This document shows, piece by piece, positions 45,179 through 57,100 of a stretch of DNA of 64,000 nucleotides. The notes beneath the pieces were generated by a model, which was not told the DNA's origin, did not search any database, and was given only the letters and a program-made list of their open reading frames with translations. How positions within the stretch are numbered: the first letter of the stretch is position 1; every line of letters starts with the position of its first letter. The stretch comes from Isoperla grammatica. Its lineage: Eukaryota > Arthropoda > Insecta > Plecoptera > Perlodidae. The position numbers and the translations under genes were made by a program. Where the stretch lies: positions 19,059,686-19,123,685 of the forward strand of contig OX246747.1 of assembly GCA_945910005.1 (NCBI GenBank). Reading direction: 5' to 3'.

Positions 45179-45485
45179 GGATTGGTTAGAATGAATGGGG
45201 CACATTCCATGGCTGCTACGGCTCTTATTTCGGACCAATGTCGCCGTTGGCTGCAAGGAGCCAAGGACCGTAATGGCGGACGAAAACGTCGGGAGGAGGC
45301 TAAGCAGCAGCTAAATTCCAGCTACAGGCCGGAAGAAGGTGGGGATCAGGGTAATTACTCTGCCACTGGCGAGGAAAGCGCTGCCGCAGAAGATCAAGAC
45401 TAGAAAAAACCACTCCCCCCCATTTCATGAAGCGTTCTTTACCAATTTGTCTTTAGAAATTATATTTCTACAATATGGCCACTTA

Positions 45486-46043
45486 AAGCCTTGTTACACG
45501 GTCAGCTTGTTGATGCCTATTAGTATTTTACGTGTATCACCCCCAACAACAGTTGACGAGAACAGTAATGCTACCTATTGGCATCTGTAGACTACTGAGC
45601 TTCATGTGGCTAGATGTAGCGATCCGGTGGTAGAGTTTGCAAGGTCCGTCAATCCCCTAGCGGAGGTTTGGTAAACCGGGAGTTTGACGTGTCATGTGTG
45701 CCGTCAGTATGAACGTAATACTCAACGATATGATCACATGACAAATATCGGTCAACGTTGACCGTTGACGGCACACATGACACGTCAAACTCCCGGTTTA
45801 CCAAACCTCCGCTAGGGGATTGACGGCGTTCAACCAATGGTACCATTGGTTGAACGCCGTCAACATTGCTTGGAAGTAGAACAAGTTCCAACTTTTCGTC
45901 AACATAATGTTGCCCTACTCGTCAATGTTGAGTCAACATGTTTTAGTGTGTGACTGCAGTATCCCACAGTTCTGTGCTATTTAAATGTGGTCAACAGATT
46001 AAGCCAACAAGTTAGTCAATAAGGTGACTGTGTAACAAGGCTT
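45486..46043. mobile_element. Harbinger-type MITE (558 bp), TTA TSD, with internal perfect palindromes
   Basis: The ends AAGCCTTGTTACACGGTCA and TGACTGTGTAACAAGGCTT are inverted copies with one mismatch. TTA flanks both (45483-45485 and 46044-46046). Inside, 45646..45706 and 45766..45826 are a perfect 61-bp inverted repeat, and 45820..45863 is a perfect 44-bp palindrome that shares CCGTCAA with the arms. Confidence 0.75.
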
Positions 46044-46115
46044 TTACATAATTGCACAAACAATAATGTTGCACATTTATACCAATGCTATGTATTCTCA
46101 GCTCTACTGTCATCT

Positions 46116-46720
46116 AGGGATGTGCGGGTACCCGAAAAACGGGTATTTTTCGGGTAACAAAATTTACCCGAGGTCGGGTCGGGCCGTAAAGTATGCCCGA
46201 AAAAATCGGGTCGGGTAGCCTAGGCCCTAGGCCTAGTACAACATAATTTCGAGGTTATGATTGGTCCAAATTGTGCTTGGGAGGAACTGATATTTATATA
46301 AGGATATGCCTTACCTTCTATCTTACTTTCTTATTATTTCATGAATATAGTGTAGCCTAGGTGAATAACAATATTTCACCATGATTTCAAGATGTAGGCC
46401 TATTTGACATTTGACCATGATCTAAACAAAGATGGCGACCATATGCAAGAACTCCCCACCGCCTTCTTTGCGGAAATAGCGTGAAATACGGCGGGAAATT
46501 CAAATTTTCAAATAATTAGAAAATTCGAATGTGTTTAAGTAGATTCGGATTCAAATTACGTAGATTCGTACACCACTACATTTTATGTAACGTATTTTCT
46601 ATTAATTGATACATTTTTATTAATTATTAGTTTTTTTTACACTACCCGACCGCGCGGGTACTTGAAGTGCCCGACCCGAGCCTGACCCGAGTTCACAAAT
46701 CACTACCCGCACATCCCTAA
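46116..46720. mobile_element. DNA transposon with TAGGGATGTGCGGGTA ends
   Basis: The left end TAGGGATGTGCGGGTA and right end TACCCGCACATCCCTA are exact inverted copies. Subterminal CGGGTCGGGTCGGG repeats mirror CCCGACCCGAG on the other side. No 8-bp TSD is obvious. The ends suggest hAT, with low certainty. Confidence 0.6.
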
Positions 46721-46764
46721 AAATACCTCGTATGATGACTGAACACAATTCATGTCTAGATATG

Positions 46765-46964
46765 TGTTGTGTACATGGATGGATGTTAGGTACTGTAATT
46801 ACGGTTCACACAATGAATGTTAAATATGCTTTTAATGAAACTAGTATCCAACACGACTACATGGTAAGAGAGAGAACTGCGTACTGACGCGTGGTGGCTA
46901 TGTTACGACATCAGCACGTGCAGGCATTAAAGTTAACGACCCTATCGGTCTGGTAATATACACA
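46765..46964 (-). repeat. 3' LTR of the Gypsy element
   Basis: 200 bp. The shared sequence seems to continue ~11 bp past it (AT[G/T]TGCGGAGG) on both copies, which is unexpected outside an LTR. Confidence 0.82.
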
Positions 46965-48638
46965 ATGTGCGGAGGTCACCTGTGTCCGAAGTTACCTTAA
47001 GTTGTTGGTATGCCTGTGCAAGGTCCAACTTGCTGAAGACTGTTCCTCCAGCTAGGGATGTGAGCATCTCGTTCACTGTGGGAAGTGGGTATCCATCTTT
47101 AATAGTGGCAGTGTTGACTGTACCTTTATAATCTCCACAAATGCGGATCTCACCATTTTTCTTGAAAACCGGTACGATGGGTGTTGCCCAACGTGAGTGG
47201 CGAACGGGCTGCAAGATGTTCTGGCTTATTAGCTTATCCAGAGCTTCATCCACCTTGCGCTGAAGCGCGAACGGTACTGGTCGTGCCTTGTAGAATTTCG
47301 GTACTACAGTAGGATCCACCTCGACAGATACTTCCGATCCACTGTACTGACCGATGTCCTCGGTGAATACCTCTTTGTGTTGTTGGAGTATTTCCGACAA
47401 ACTATCAGTGTGAGTACCAGTGTGGTGAACTCCACTTAACGTTACCTGGATTCCAAGGTGTGGAAACCAGTCACGACCCAGTAGCGGACTACCGTTGCCA
47501 ACAACATAATGGCAGATCACACTCATGTCCATTGAAACAAGCGCGAACTGTACACACGCCTTTCACCTCGAGTCGCTGTTTGGACCAAGTGAACAGTTTT
47601 CTTGGATGTGGTTGCATCGCAACCGCACCTTTGAACAACTTTGCGAAGGTGTCAGCTCCAATAACAGAACATGCAGAGCCTGAATCTATTTCCATCAGCA
47701 CTGGCTTGTCATTGAGTAACACTGACGCCGTTGTTGTGCTGGCATCGTGTGCATCAGGACTGGTTGTATTAAGAATGTAGAGATTCCTAACGTCACCTGT
47801 CTGTCCACCTGTGGTGTCCGTGATTGCATGAGTGTGCTCACCTTGTTTAGCATTCCTCACTGTTTTCTTGTGCTTGAACTTAGGCTGAGAAGAAGAACTC
47901 TGGCCTGTACCGCGCGCTTTGCCAAGACAAACACGTTCAATGTGACCGGTCTTCTTGCAAAACCGACAGACAGCCTGGATGAATTTGCATGTGTCCGGAG
48001 AGTGTGCATCTTCGTAACGGAAACAGGGTTTCCCGCCGAAACTGGCCGGCTTCTAGGGCTGTCTGAGCTGGTTGACAGAACTAGTGGTAGCATTACCTGT
48101 CTGGCGCGTACGTAATTCTTGCGCTTGGAGCGTGGCAGCCTCCGCGGCAAGAGCATGCTTTTGAGCGGACTCAAAAGTCAAGGATGTGACTGCAAGCAAC
48201 TTACGTTGAAGCTGGTCATCGCGAACACCGCATACGAGACGGTCCCGTAGCATTGAATCCAAGGTGGAACCAAAGTTGCAGTGTTCAGCCAAGTGGCGCA
48301 ATTCAGCAATGTAGGCTGCAATGCCCTCGTTGGCCCGTTGCTCCCTCTTATAAAATTGGAACCGTTGCACAATTTCCGATAGTGTAGGGTTGAAGTGTAG
48401 TTTCACTTTGGCAACTATGCCGGTGTAGGACACTGTGTTAGGAAGGGCTGGAGACACGAGCGAGCGGATTGTCACGTAGGTAGCAGGGCCACAAACGTTA
48501 AATAACACTGCACGTTTTTGCTCCTTACTGGCCATTCGCTTCGAAATAAAAATTCAAACGTTCCTCATACAGAGTCCACGACATAGGTCTACCATTAACG
48601 GTATCGAATTCCTCAATGTGTCCGAACGCGGCCGCCAT
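46942..48638 (-). pseudogene. Gypsy gag-pol fragment
   Basis: Gag begins at ATG 48638 (FGHIEEFDTVNGRP). It shifts frame near 48530 (FEANG | SKEQKRA) and continues to about 48053. A further frame carries the CCHC knuckle CRFCKKTGHIERVC near 47950. The protease region (47860-47489) has the active-site IDSGSACS. The RT part (47532-46942) includes ARPVPFALQRKVDEAL, GEIRICGDYKGTVN and motif A FSKLDLAQAYQQL. It ends before the YxDD motif at the LTR junction. Several frame breaks plus the deletion make it non-functional. Confidence 0.88.
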
Positions 48639-48698
48639 TGCAGGGTAAGAAATCAACCGACACACGGTGAAACGATCAACTATACCTCGTCGGCCAAA

Positions 48699-48904
48699 TG
48701 TTGTGTACATGGATGGATGTTAGGTACTGTAATTACGGTTCACACAATGAATGTTAAATATGCTTTTAATGAAACTAGTATCCAACACGACTACATGGTA
48801 AGAGAGAGAACTGCGTACTGACGCGTGGTGGCTATGTTATTGTTACGACATCAGCACGTGCAGGCATTAAAGTTAACGACCCTATTGGTCTAGTAATATA
48901 CACA
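48699..48904 (-). repeat. 5' LTR of the Gypsy element
   Basis: 206 bp. The adjacent primer site on the minus strand reads TGGCCGACGAGG. Confidence 0.85.
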
Positions 48905-49165
48905 ATTTGCGGAGGAGGCTTGCGCAACACAAAAACACATCGCCACAGTCCAGGGGCACAATTTGGGTGATCGCGCGTTGACTGTAGTACATGACAATAT
49001 GCTTATAATTAGTAAATAGTTTTAGATCAATACAACGTCTAAAATCTGTATTTAAATGTATAAATGAATACATACCTATGTAAGTTAAGATAAATTTGTA
49101 TTCAGTATTTTTCTTTGGAAATTACATTATAAAAATAAAATAGTATAATAGGCTTCTTGCAAGAC

Positions 49166-49439
49166 ATCACGACAACAATGAAACAAATGAATTGAATCGA
49201 TGGACAAACAACAAGCTGTCAAAAAATAAAATATTCTGAATTTGGAAAACAAACCTTCAAAACAAACAAGCAACATACAAAACTTTCATAACGTTGTAGT
49301 CCATCATTAAAAGTTTTAACTGTCGAGCAATTACTATCGCTACACTTGTTTTTCTTCATAATGTAGGAATTTTATTATTTTGACAGCTGGTTGTTTGTCC
49401 ATCAGTTCAATTCGTTTGCTCCATTGTTGTAGTCCTGAT
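49166..49439. mobile_element. MITE (274 bp) with ~60-bp arms
   Basis: ATCACGACAACAATGAAACA at the left. The right arm is its near reverse complement (CCATTGTTGTAGTCCTGAT). Both share GATGGACAAACAAC and GCTGTCAAAA. No coding. Confidence 0.7.
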
Positions 49440-49471
49440 GATTGTGACGTCACCTGCAAACAGCCTATATA

Positions 49472-49931
49472 GGGTACGGTCCGAAACTTGTTGGAAATGC
49501 TTTGGTTCTAGCGTTCTCCAGCACGCTGCAGCACTTTCAAGCGTCGTAGGTTTCGGACCAGCTGAAGTGAAAATATGGACAAAACACGCGCGAATTTTTG
49601 CAATTTTAATAAGAAAAATTGTTTTACTTATTAACTAAGAGTTTAAGGCAAGAAATTAAATGAATTACATTTCCATAGTTTTTGTATGTATAATGACGCA
49701 ATATACACAGTCGGCCCAGCGGAAAATACGAGCTTTTCAACATTGGTATTTTGAAATCGCCGCCATAATATCTGAACGCTGGCGATGCTAGAACGAAAAG
49801 GTCCGGCATCTCGAACATGCTTGAAACGCTCGAGATAGAGGTTTTGGGACTGTTCAGCATATCATTTTCAACACGTTACGGACCAACCCAAGCACGTCAA
49901 AAGTGTTTTCAGCAAGTTTCGGACCGTACCC
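49472..49931. mobile_element. MITE (460 bp) with GGGTACGGTCCGAAACTTG ends
   Basis: The terminal 19 bp are exactly inverted at 49931. Diverged subterminal pairs include GCTTTGGTTCTAGCG and CGCTGGCGATGCTAGAAC. ATA lies on both sides. Confidence 0.72.
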
Positions 49932-50674
49932 ATAATAATTCAATTAATGTGTGTAGGCCTACACACCAGTAACACAAAGTTAACCCTTTATAGGTTAGTG
50001 GTATATATTTGTAATTGACAGTAGAATTGCCAATATATGGCGGGGGACATTGCAATTTTGTTTTTTGTGTAAATATATAAAGTGGTTATGTTTTTAGGCC
50101 TAATTTGTTTTTGTTTGTGTTTTTGTCTGTTTTTGTTTTTTCTGTTTTTATGAACTTTGGTTTTGATTTTGGACCTAAACCTTAAGTTCAGTTCAGATAG
50201 TAGTTTCTTATTGTTTGTTTTTCTTTTTTTGTGATTATGGTTGCTTTGATTTGATGCCAATTTTGTTTTTGTTTGTTTTTTCGTTTTTATGAACTTCTTA
50301 TTATGATATGGTTTTGATTTTGGTCCTACCTAAAGTTCAGTGCAGTTCCATTCAGTGGTATTTTATTTGCATATTCAGAGTACACAAATATAGCTGAGTA
50401 CAATAGGCTACAGAAAATAATGATATGGTAATTTAGATTACAATTTGGAAATATGATTAATTAATTATAGTATTATAATTAGATGCCGGATTTGTATGCA
50501 TTTGCGTGTTTTTATGTATGCTACCCGAATGCATGTAATTGTATATCTTTGCATTTCATGACTTTGATACCAAAAATACAAACTTGTGAGGGAATATTTA
50601 GCTACTTAGATGTATTGGAGAATATTTGGGAATATTTTGCCTATATTTGCAGAGAATGCATAATATGTATATAA
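49932..50674. other. Non-coding, T-rich, with local duplication
   Basis: TTTTTATGAACTT...GGTTTTGATTTTGG...AAGTTCAG occurs twice (about 50145-50195 and 50283-50342) within TTTTTGTTTG-rich DNA. No gene. Confidence 0.4.
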
Positions 50675-51054
50675 TTGGAACTCAGAACAAGACAGACATG
50701 TTCTAGTGAAAGAAAAGGTACAGAAGGACGACAGCTTACCTGAGAAAGTAGATAGGTTGCTTAGAGAAACATGTAGATGAGAAGACAAATATTAACTGAA
50801 ACGTTATTGCTAATTCTTGGTCTTGATCACTCGGCATGAGTAGAACTAAACTAAACTTAAAACCAAACTTAAGTTTAGTTTAGTTCTACTCATGCTGAGT
50901 GATCAAGACCACGAGTTGGCCGAAACGTTTCAGTTAATATTTGTCTTCTCATCCACATGTTTTTCTAAGAGACCTATCTACTTTCTCAGGTAAGCTGTCG
51001 TCCTTCTGTACCTTTTCCCTCACTAGAACATGTTTATCTTGTTCTGAGTTCCAA
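50675..51054. repeat. 380-bp inverted repeat, near-zero loop
   Basis: Arms of about 188 bp run from TTGGAACTCAGAACAAG to its reverse complement at 51054. They meet at AACTTAAAACCAAACTTAAG with only a few unpaired bases. The right arm contains GTTGGCCGAAACGTTTCAG, a motif common at the 3' ends of some retroelements. The left arm has lost part of it. It could be a head-to-head pair of retroelement ends or a foldback element. Confidence 0.8.
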
Positions 51055-51118
51055 TAAACCCAGCATTTTGGCCTCTCTATCCAAGTATAGGCCCTACACT
51101 CTATATATATGCATATAC

Positions 51119-51168
51119 ATATGAAGTTGTTATCTTCAGGAATATCCCTGAAGATAACAACTCCATAT
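51119..51168. repeat. Short perfect-arm hairpin
   Basis: CATATGAAGTTGTTATCTTC, a short loop, then the reverse complement with one base change. It lies immediately before a candidate acceptor. Confidence 0.6.
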
Positions 51169-51178
51169 GTTTATGCAG

Positions 51179-54100
51179 CACGTAACAACTCTGTCGTCAC
51201 GTGTAGTGTGAGCGGCAAAGTCTCGGTAGGAGAAGCATCTTTATTAAAATTCCGTAAGACATGTACGTATGCTTGAAAATAGAAATATGTATATTTAAAG
51301 TCAAACCGATCTGGTATATAATAAGGTCATATTGGAATCACAGTTATTATAATTGCCGTAATGATAAGATTTCGTTTATTAAGACCGGAGATTTATTTCT
51401 ATGCAGATGTCAAATCGGTCACAAAACGTTGTCATCATTGGCTTACCTTTGCTTTTACACTATTGAAAAAAGCCATGAAATCAACAGAGAACATTTTGAA
51501 TAAGGGTGCTGTGACGGGACAAGTTGGATACATATTTGGGAAACATATTAATGTCAAACGTATGTTATAAATGCAACTGTTACTTTTTTCAATTTCCAAG
51601 GCCTAATTGTCTCCCTGTTTGATTTTGATTGTAAACATTTTGATAAACTCTGACCCCACCGTAACAGGTTTATTTTTCAAACAAATTGTGAGTGAATGAT
51701 TTTATTTGTAGACTATTTTTTATGTTGTTGGTATCAGACTGTACTTTTTTGCATTGCAGATTGAGAGCACTTACCCTATAATAGCCCTATTTTGTTTTAT
51801 GTACATGGAAAAAAATGTTTGTGCCATATAGATCTACTATAACCATGAGGTACTTATGCTTGCTCTATAAAATAGTATTACTGTATACTATATTGTAATT
51901 TTCTGTCAAATCCTGTATTATGTAGTACAGTCGAGTTAAGTACATCTATTATAAGATTTGTTTATAGTTGCTATGGAGTTTATTTTTCTTATAAAATAAT
52001 ATAACATGAAAAAACAATTTTTTTTAAAAACAACATATTTAAATGTACTAAAAAGTAAAAAATAAATTTTCGACCAGCAAAAGTTTTGTCTCACTCCGAA
52101 AATAAAAGCGTGCCGCTTACGGTATTGACATAGGGAGTGTCTGAATTCCAGCTTATCGTTGCTAATTCCAAGTCTTGGTCCAGATTTACGTCATTGATGA
52201 CGTCATAGTTAACGATAACGTAGGTTGTATTGCCCGAAAGCCTTAGGTCTAGTTCCAAAATCGCATTTGGACTAAGCAATTGAAAGTGTACACTAGTTTT
52301 GGTCCAGATAAAATAACTGACCTTTAGCGGCTCACCTGATAGAAGTTATTCGTTGGCTTGGTGGCAAATATTATCTTCTGCTTGTTATAGTACTAATTAA
52401 TAATAGCATTGAAATCCATGCAGATGTAGGCCAAGAGACTTTTATACACCACCACATAATAAATTCTAGTGTCATAACCTCACTCCAAAATGACAAAAAT
52501 GCACTGTGGCTTGATTCCCAGCTTCACGGCAATCTGACATCAACGTCTTACAAATCAGTTGTTGCTGTTGTTGTTACTACACATTATGGACATCTCAATT
52601 CCTCAACTTTTGTTTTCTTTGTATATGACAATCATGGTATTTTAAATTTTTGCATTATTTGTAAAAACAATGCAATAGAAAACATAAACATAGCTCCATT
52701 TTCAACCAGTTTTGTATGGACATATTATGTTTACACAAATTGCATCTAGTATTTTTGGCGAAAAGTTGGTGCATTGCTGACCATGGTGTGTACATTGACA
52801 GCAGCGACATCTGTCAAAACAATATCAACTACCTATAACTTGCAGGAGATTAAAGTTATTCCAATAGTTATCGCCAGTAGAGGCTAGTATTGTCCGAAAG
52901 CTACTGGTAATTTGGAATTAGCAACGATAGTCTAGTTGGTTGAAGAACTGAAGCTAGACCCGGACCAAGAATTTGGACTAAGACCTTGACCATATTTCGA
53001 ACACGTTCATAGATTACAGAATTGTTGATGGAGGGAAAGCGCCCAACGCTTTTATTTTCCGAGTGAGACGAAAATTTTGCTGATCGAAAATGTATTTTTT
53101 ACTTTTTAGTTCATTTAAATAAAAGCGTTGTAAAATAAATTCAGTGTATACAGTCATTATGTAGGAGAGAGCATGCAAGCACTGTACAGTGTATAAAGTC
53201 ATTATGTAGGAGAAAGCATGCAAGCACTGTGCAGTGTATACAGTCATTATGTAGGAGAGAGCATGCAAGCACTGTACAGTGTGTACAGTCATTATGTAGG
53301 AGAGAGCATGCAAGCACTGTACAGTGTATACAGTCATTATGTAGGAGAGAGCATGCAAGCACTGTACAGGGTATACAGTCATTATGTAGGAGAGAGCATG
53401 CAAGCACTGTACAGTGTATACAGTCATTATGTAGGAGAGAGCATGCAAGCACTGTACAGTGTATACAGTCATTATGTAGGAGAGAGCATGCAAGCACTGT
53501 ACAGTGTATACAGTCATTATGTAGGAGAGAGCATGCAAGCACTGTACAGTGTATACAGTCATTATGTAGGAGAGAGCATGCAAGCACTGTACAGTGTATA
53601 CAGTCATTATGTAGGAGAGAGCATGCAAGCACTGTACAGTGTATACAGTCATTATGTAGGAGAGAGCATGCAAGCACTGTACAGTGTATACAGTCATTAT
53701 GTAGGAGAGAGCATGCAAGCACTGTACAGGGTATACAGTCATTATGTAGGAGAGAGCATGCAAGCACTGTACAGTGTATACAGTCATTATGTAGGAGAGA
53801 GCATGCAAGCACTGTACAGGGTATACAGTCATTATGTAGGAGAGAGCATGCAAGCACTGTACAGTGTATACAGTCATTATGTAGGAGAGAGCATGCAAGC
53901 ACTGTACAGTGTATACAGTCATTATGTAGGAGAGAGCATGCAAGCACTGTACAGTGTATACAGTCATTATGTAGGAGAGAGCATGCAAGCACTGTACAGG
54001 GTATACAGTCATTATGTAGGAGAGAGCATGCAAGCACTGTACAGTGTATACAGTCATTATGTAGGAGAGAGCATGCAAGCACTGTACAGTGTATACAGTC

Positions 54101-57100
54101 ATTATGTAGGAGAGAGCATGCAAGCACTGTACAGTGTATAAAGTCATTATGTAGGAGAGAACATGCAAGCACTGTACAGTGTATACAGTCATTATGTAGG
54201 AGAGAGCATGCAAGCACTGTACAGTGTATAAAGTCATTATGTAGGAGAGAACATGCAAGCACTGTACAGTGTATAAAGTCATTATGTAGGAGAGAACATG
54301 CAAGCACTGTACAGTGTATACAGTCATTATGTAGGAGAGAGCATGCAAGCACTGTACAGTGTATAAAGTCATTATGTAGGAGAGAGCATGCAAGCACTGT
54401 ACAGTGTATACAGTCATTATGTAGGAGAGAGCATGCAAGCACTGTACAGTGTATACAGTCATTATGTAGGATTGATGATTGATTAATGGGGCTTAACGTC
54501 TCATATTTATGCAACGATGGCTAATCGAGACGATGAGCGGGTGATAATGAAGATGAGAAAGATGATAATGAAGAATAAAGCCACATCCGAATCAGATCCA
54601 TTGTACGTCGCGTGAGTCGTCATACGGGAGTCCAGCAAGGGAGGGCAGGGCCAAGTGGGAGGAGAAATATTCAATGGGACAGTGGGGGGGAAAGGGAATT
54701 GGGGTGTGGACTGCACTTCGTCTGACTTCTTCTCCTCGACCAGTCCGGCTTGGGTGGCCCTACCAGAAGCATACGCTTCCGCCGGCATAGCTCTCGGGAT
54801 CAACAAAGTACGCAAACCTGCCCACCACGATAAGGTGGCAGTCCCTGGGCAGGCATTATGTAGGAGAGAGCATGCAAGCACTGTACAGTGTATACAGTCA
54901 TAATGTAGGAGAGAGCATGCAAGCACTGTACAGTGTATACAGTCATTATGTAGGAGAGAGCATGCAAGCACTGTACACTGTACAGTGTATACAGTCATTA
55001 TGTAGGAGAGAGCATGCAAGCACTGTACAGTGTATACAGTCATTATGTAGGAGAGAGCATGCAAGCACTGTACAGTGTATACAGTCATAATGTAGGAGAG
55101 AGCATGCAAGCACTGTACAGTGTATACAGTCATTATGTAGGAGAGAGCATGCAAGCACTGTACAGTGTATACAGTCATTATGTAGGAGAGAGCATGCAAG
55201 CACTGTACAGTGTATACAGTCATTATGTAGGAGAGAGCATGCAAGCACTGTACAGTGTATACAGTCATAATGTAGGAGAGAGCATGCAAGCACTGTACAG
55301 TGTATACAGTCATTATGTGGGAGAGAGCATGCAAGCACTGTACAGTGTATACAGTCATTATGTAGGAGAGAGCATGCAAGCACTGTACAGTGTATACGGT
55401 CATTATGTAGGAGAGAGCATGCAAGCACTGTACAGTGTATACAATCATTATGTAGGAGAGAGCATGCAAGCACTGTACAGTGTATACAGTCATTATGTAG
55501 GAGAGAGCATGCAAGCACTGTACAGTGTATACAGTCATTATGTAGGAGAGAGCATGCAAGCACTGTACAGTGTATACAGTCATTATGTAGGAGAGAGCAT
55601 GCAAGCACTGTACAGTGTATACAGTCATTATGTAGGAGAGAGCATGCAAGCACTGTACAGTGTATACAGTCATTATGTAGGAGAGAGCATGCAAGCACTG
55701 TACAGTGTATACAGTCATTATGTAGGAGAGAGCATGCAAGCACTGTACAGTGTATACAGTCATTATGTAGGAGAGAGCATGCAAGCACTGTACAGTGTAT
55801 ACAGTCATTATGTAGGAGAGAGCATGCAAGCACTGTACAGTGTATACAGGCATTATGTAGGAGAGAGCATGCAAGCACTGTACAGTGTATACAGTCATTA
55901 TGTAGGAGAGAGCATGCAAGCACTGTACAGTGTATACAGTCATTATGTAGGAGAGAGCATGCAAGCACTGTACAGTGTATACAGTCATTATGTAGGAGAG
56001 AGCATGCAAGCACTGTACAGTGTATACAGTCATTATGTAGGAGAGAGCATGCAAGCACTGTACAGTGTATACAGTCATTATGTAGGAGAGAGCATGCAAG
56101 CACTGTACAGTGTATACAGTCATTATGTAGGAGAGAACATGCAAGCACTGTACAGTGTATACAGTCATTAGGTAGGAGAGACTAAAACATAATTATCTTG
56201 TTTTTATACGATTTAAAACAAGTTTGAATAGATTCGGTATTTTAGTAGCTGAAGATGAAAGTGACCATTTTAACTGTTTAGACTTAGAGACTGCAAAACC
56301 GTTTCATGCAATCTTAAACCAAAATTGTATTTTTTTTCTGAACATTCATTTCTAAGCAATTAAGGGGTATTAAACCTCAAAAATAAAGTGTATTGTTATT
56401 TTGTTTTTTATCCCCATTCTTTATTTAACTTGTTGTTTCAGATGAAACCACGTTCAAGAAACCCGATCATCTTTCAGAAGCAGACTTCGGCAATATTGCC
56501 GTAGGGCTTCAGGTAAAAGAGTTACCAGCGTTATTATTATATTGACAACTTTCTTTGATCCATGTTTATATTAAATTTATTTTTTTGTTTAATAATACAA
56601 TGCCAAGTTATATAATCAAGAAATATATATTCAAAAGTCTCCACTTTATATATAATATTGTTCACCATTTTCTGGGTTTCGTCACACGAAATAAATTGAG
56701 AAGGTGGTTGTGCAGGGGTGGCCGCACGAGAAACAACGCATCGAAACAACGCATCCTTCCAACTAATAGCGGTACCGTTATATTTTATGGTTAAACCTTT
56801 CTACGTCAACAAACAAGACCCCATAGATAGTTGAGACCGTGGCGAGGTTATGGGGCTTCTCACTAACATCAACTTGCAAGTGTTTAATATTAATGTGTAG
56901 TTAATTACGTTTAAAAATTGTGTCTGCGAAAAACTTATTAAACTATATCAAACGTATTCTTGAATAATAGTAGTAGGCTGCAAGCCTTTATAGTATAGTT
57001 ATGTTTTGAAAAAGTTCTTAAACCTTCTGCCCCACTAATGAAGTGTTTATTTTCCATTTGCAAGCCTTCTAGCTATAGTTTGTTGTTGATATAGGTTTTA

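Larger units (their letters stand above)
30097..45403 (+). pseudogene. DUF4806-like gene, broken, introns filled with transposons
   Basis: Exon-like blocks with good splice sites: 30097..30295 (VVPDIWLHKE, KWPKY, and W..FHARLLKD in another frame), 31822..32191 (Lys/Pro-rich linker), 32592..32782 (Lys/Leu coiled helix, then HPLPCETEEQLMALDVFL) and 45180..45403 (MNGAHSM, CRRWLQGAKDRNGGRKRRE, then a TAG). The order matches DUF4806 proteins: a W/P N-terminal module, a variable linker, then the DUF4806 domain ending in a WLxxAxDR motif. A one-base loss near 30256 breaks exon 1 (…EQP | WKKF), and exon 2 changes frame between about 31948 and 32023. The exon for the middle of the DUF4806 domain was not found. 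It is therefore called a pseudogene, but assembly indels could produce the same picture. The function of DUF4806 proteins is not known to me. Confidence 0.5.
46765..48904 (-). mobile_element. Gypsy LTR retrotransposon with large internal deletion
   Basis: LTRs at 46765..46964 and 48699..48904 begin TGTTGTGTACATGGATGG and end ATATACACA (plus-strand view). They differ by a 6-bp insertion (TATTGT-type) and a few substitutions. The possible TSD is ATATG/ATTTG (4 of 5). The interior retains gag, protease and the first third of RT. The RT frame then runs directly into the 3' LTR, so the rest of pol has been deleted. Confidence 0.88.

Noticed and set aside
53014..56171. Very long ORFs (up to about 550 codons) on both strands
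   Set aside because: They are products of a 45-bp, stop-free tandem unit. They exist in several frames on both strands at once and have no start context or domain.
53146..56178. CRISPR-like array
   Set aside because: The units are directly tandem with no unique spacers, and the genome is eukaryotic.
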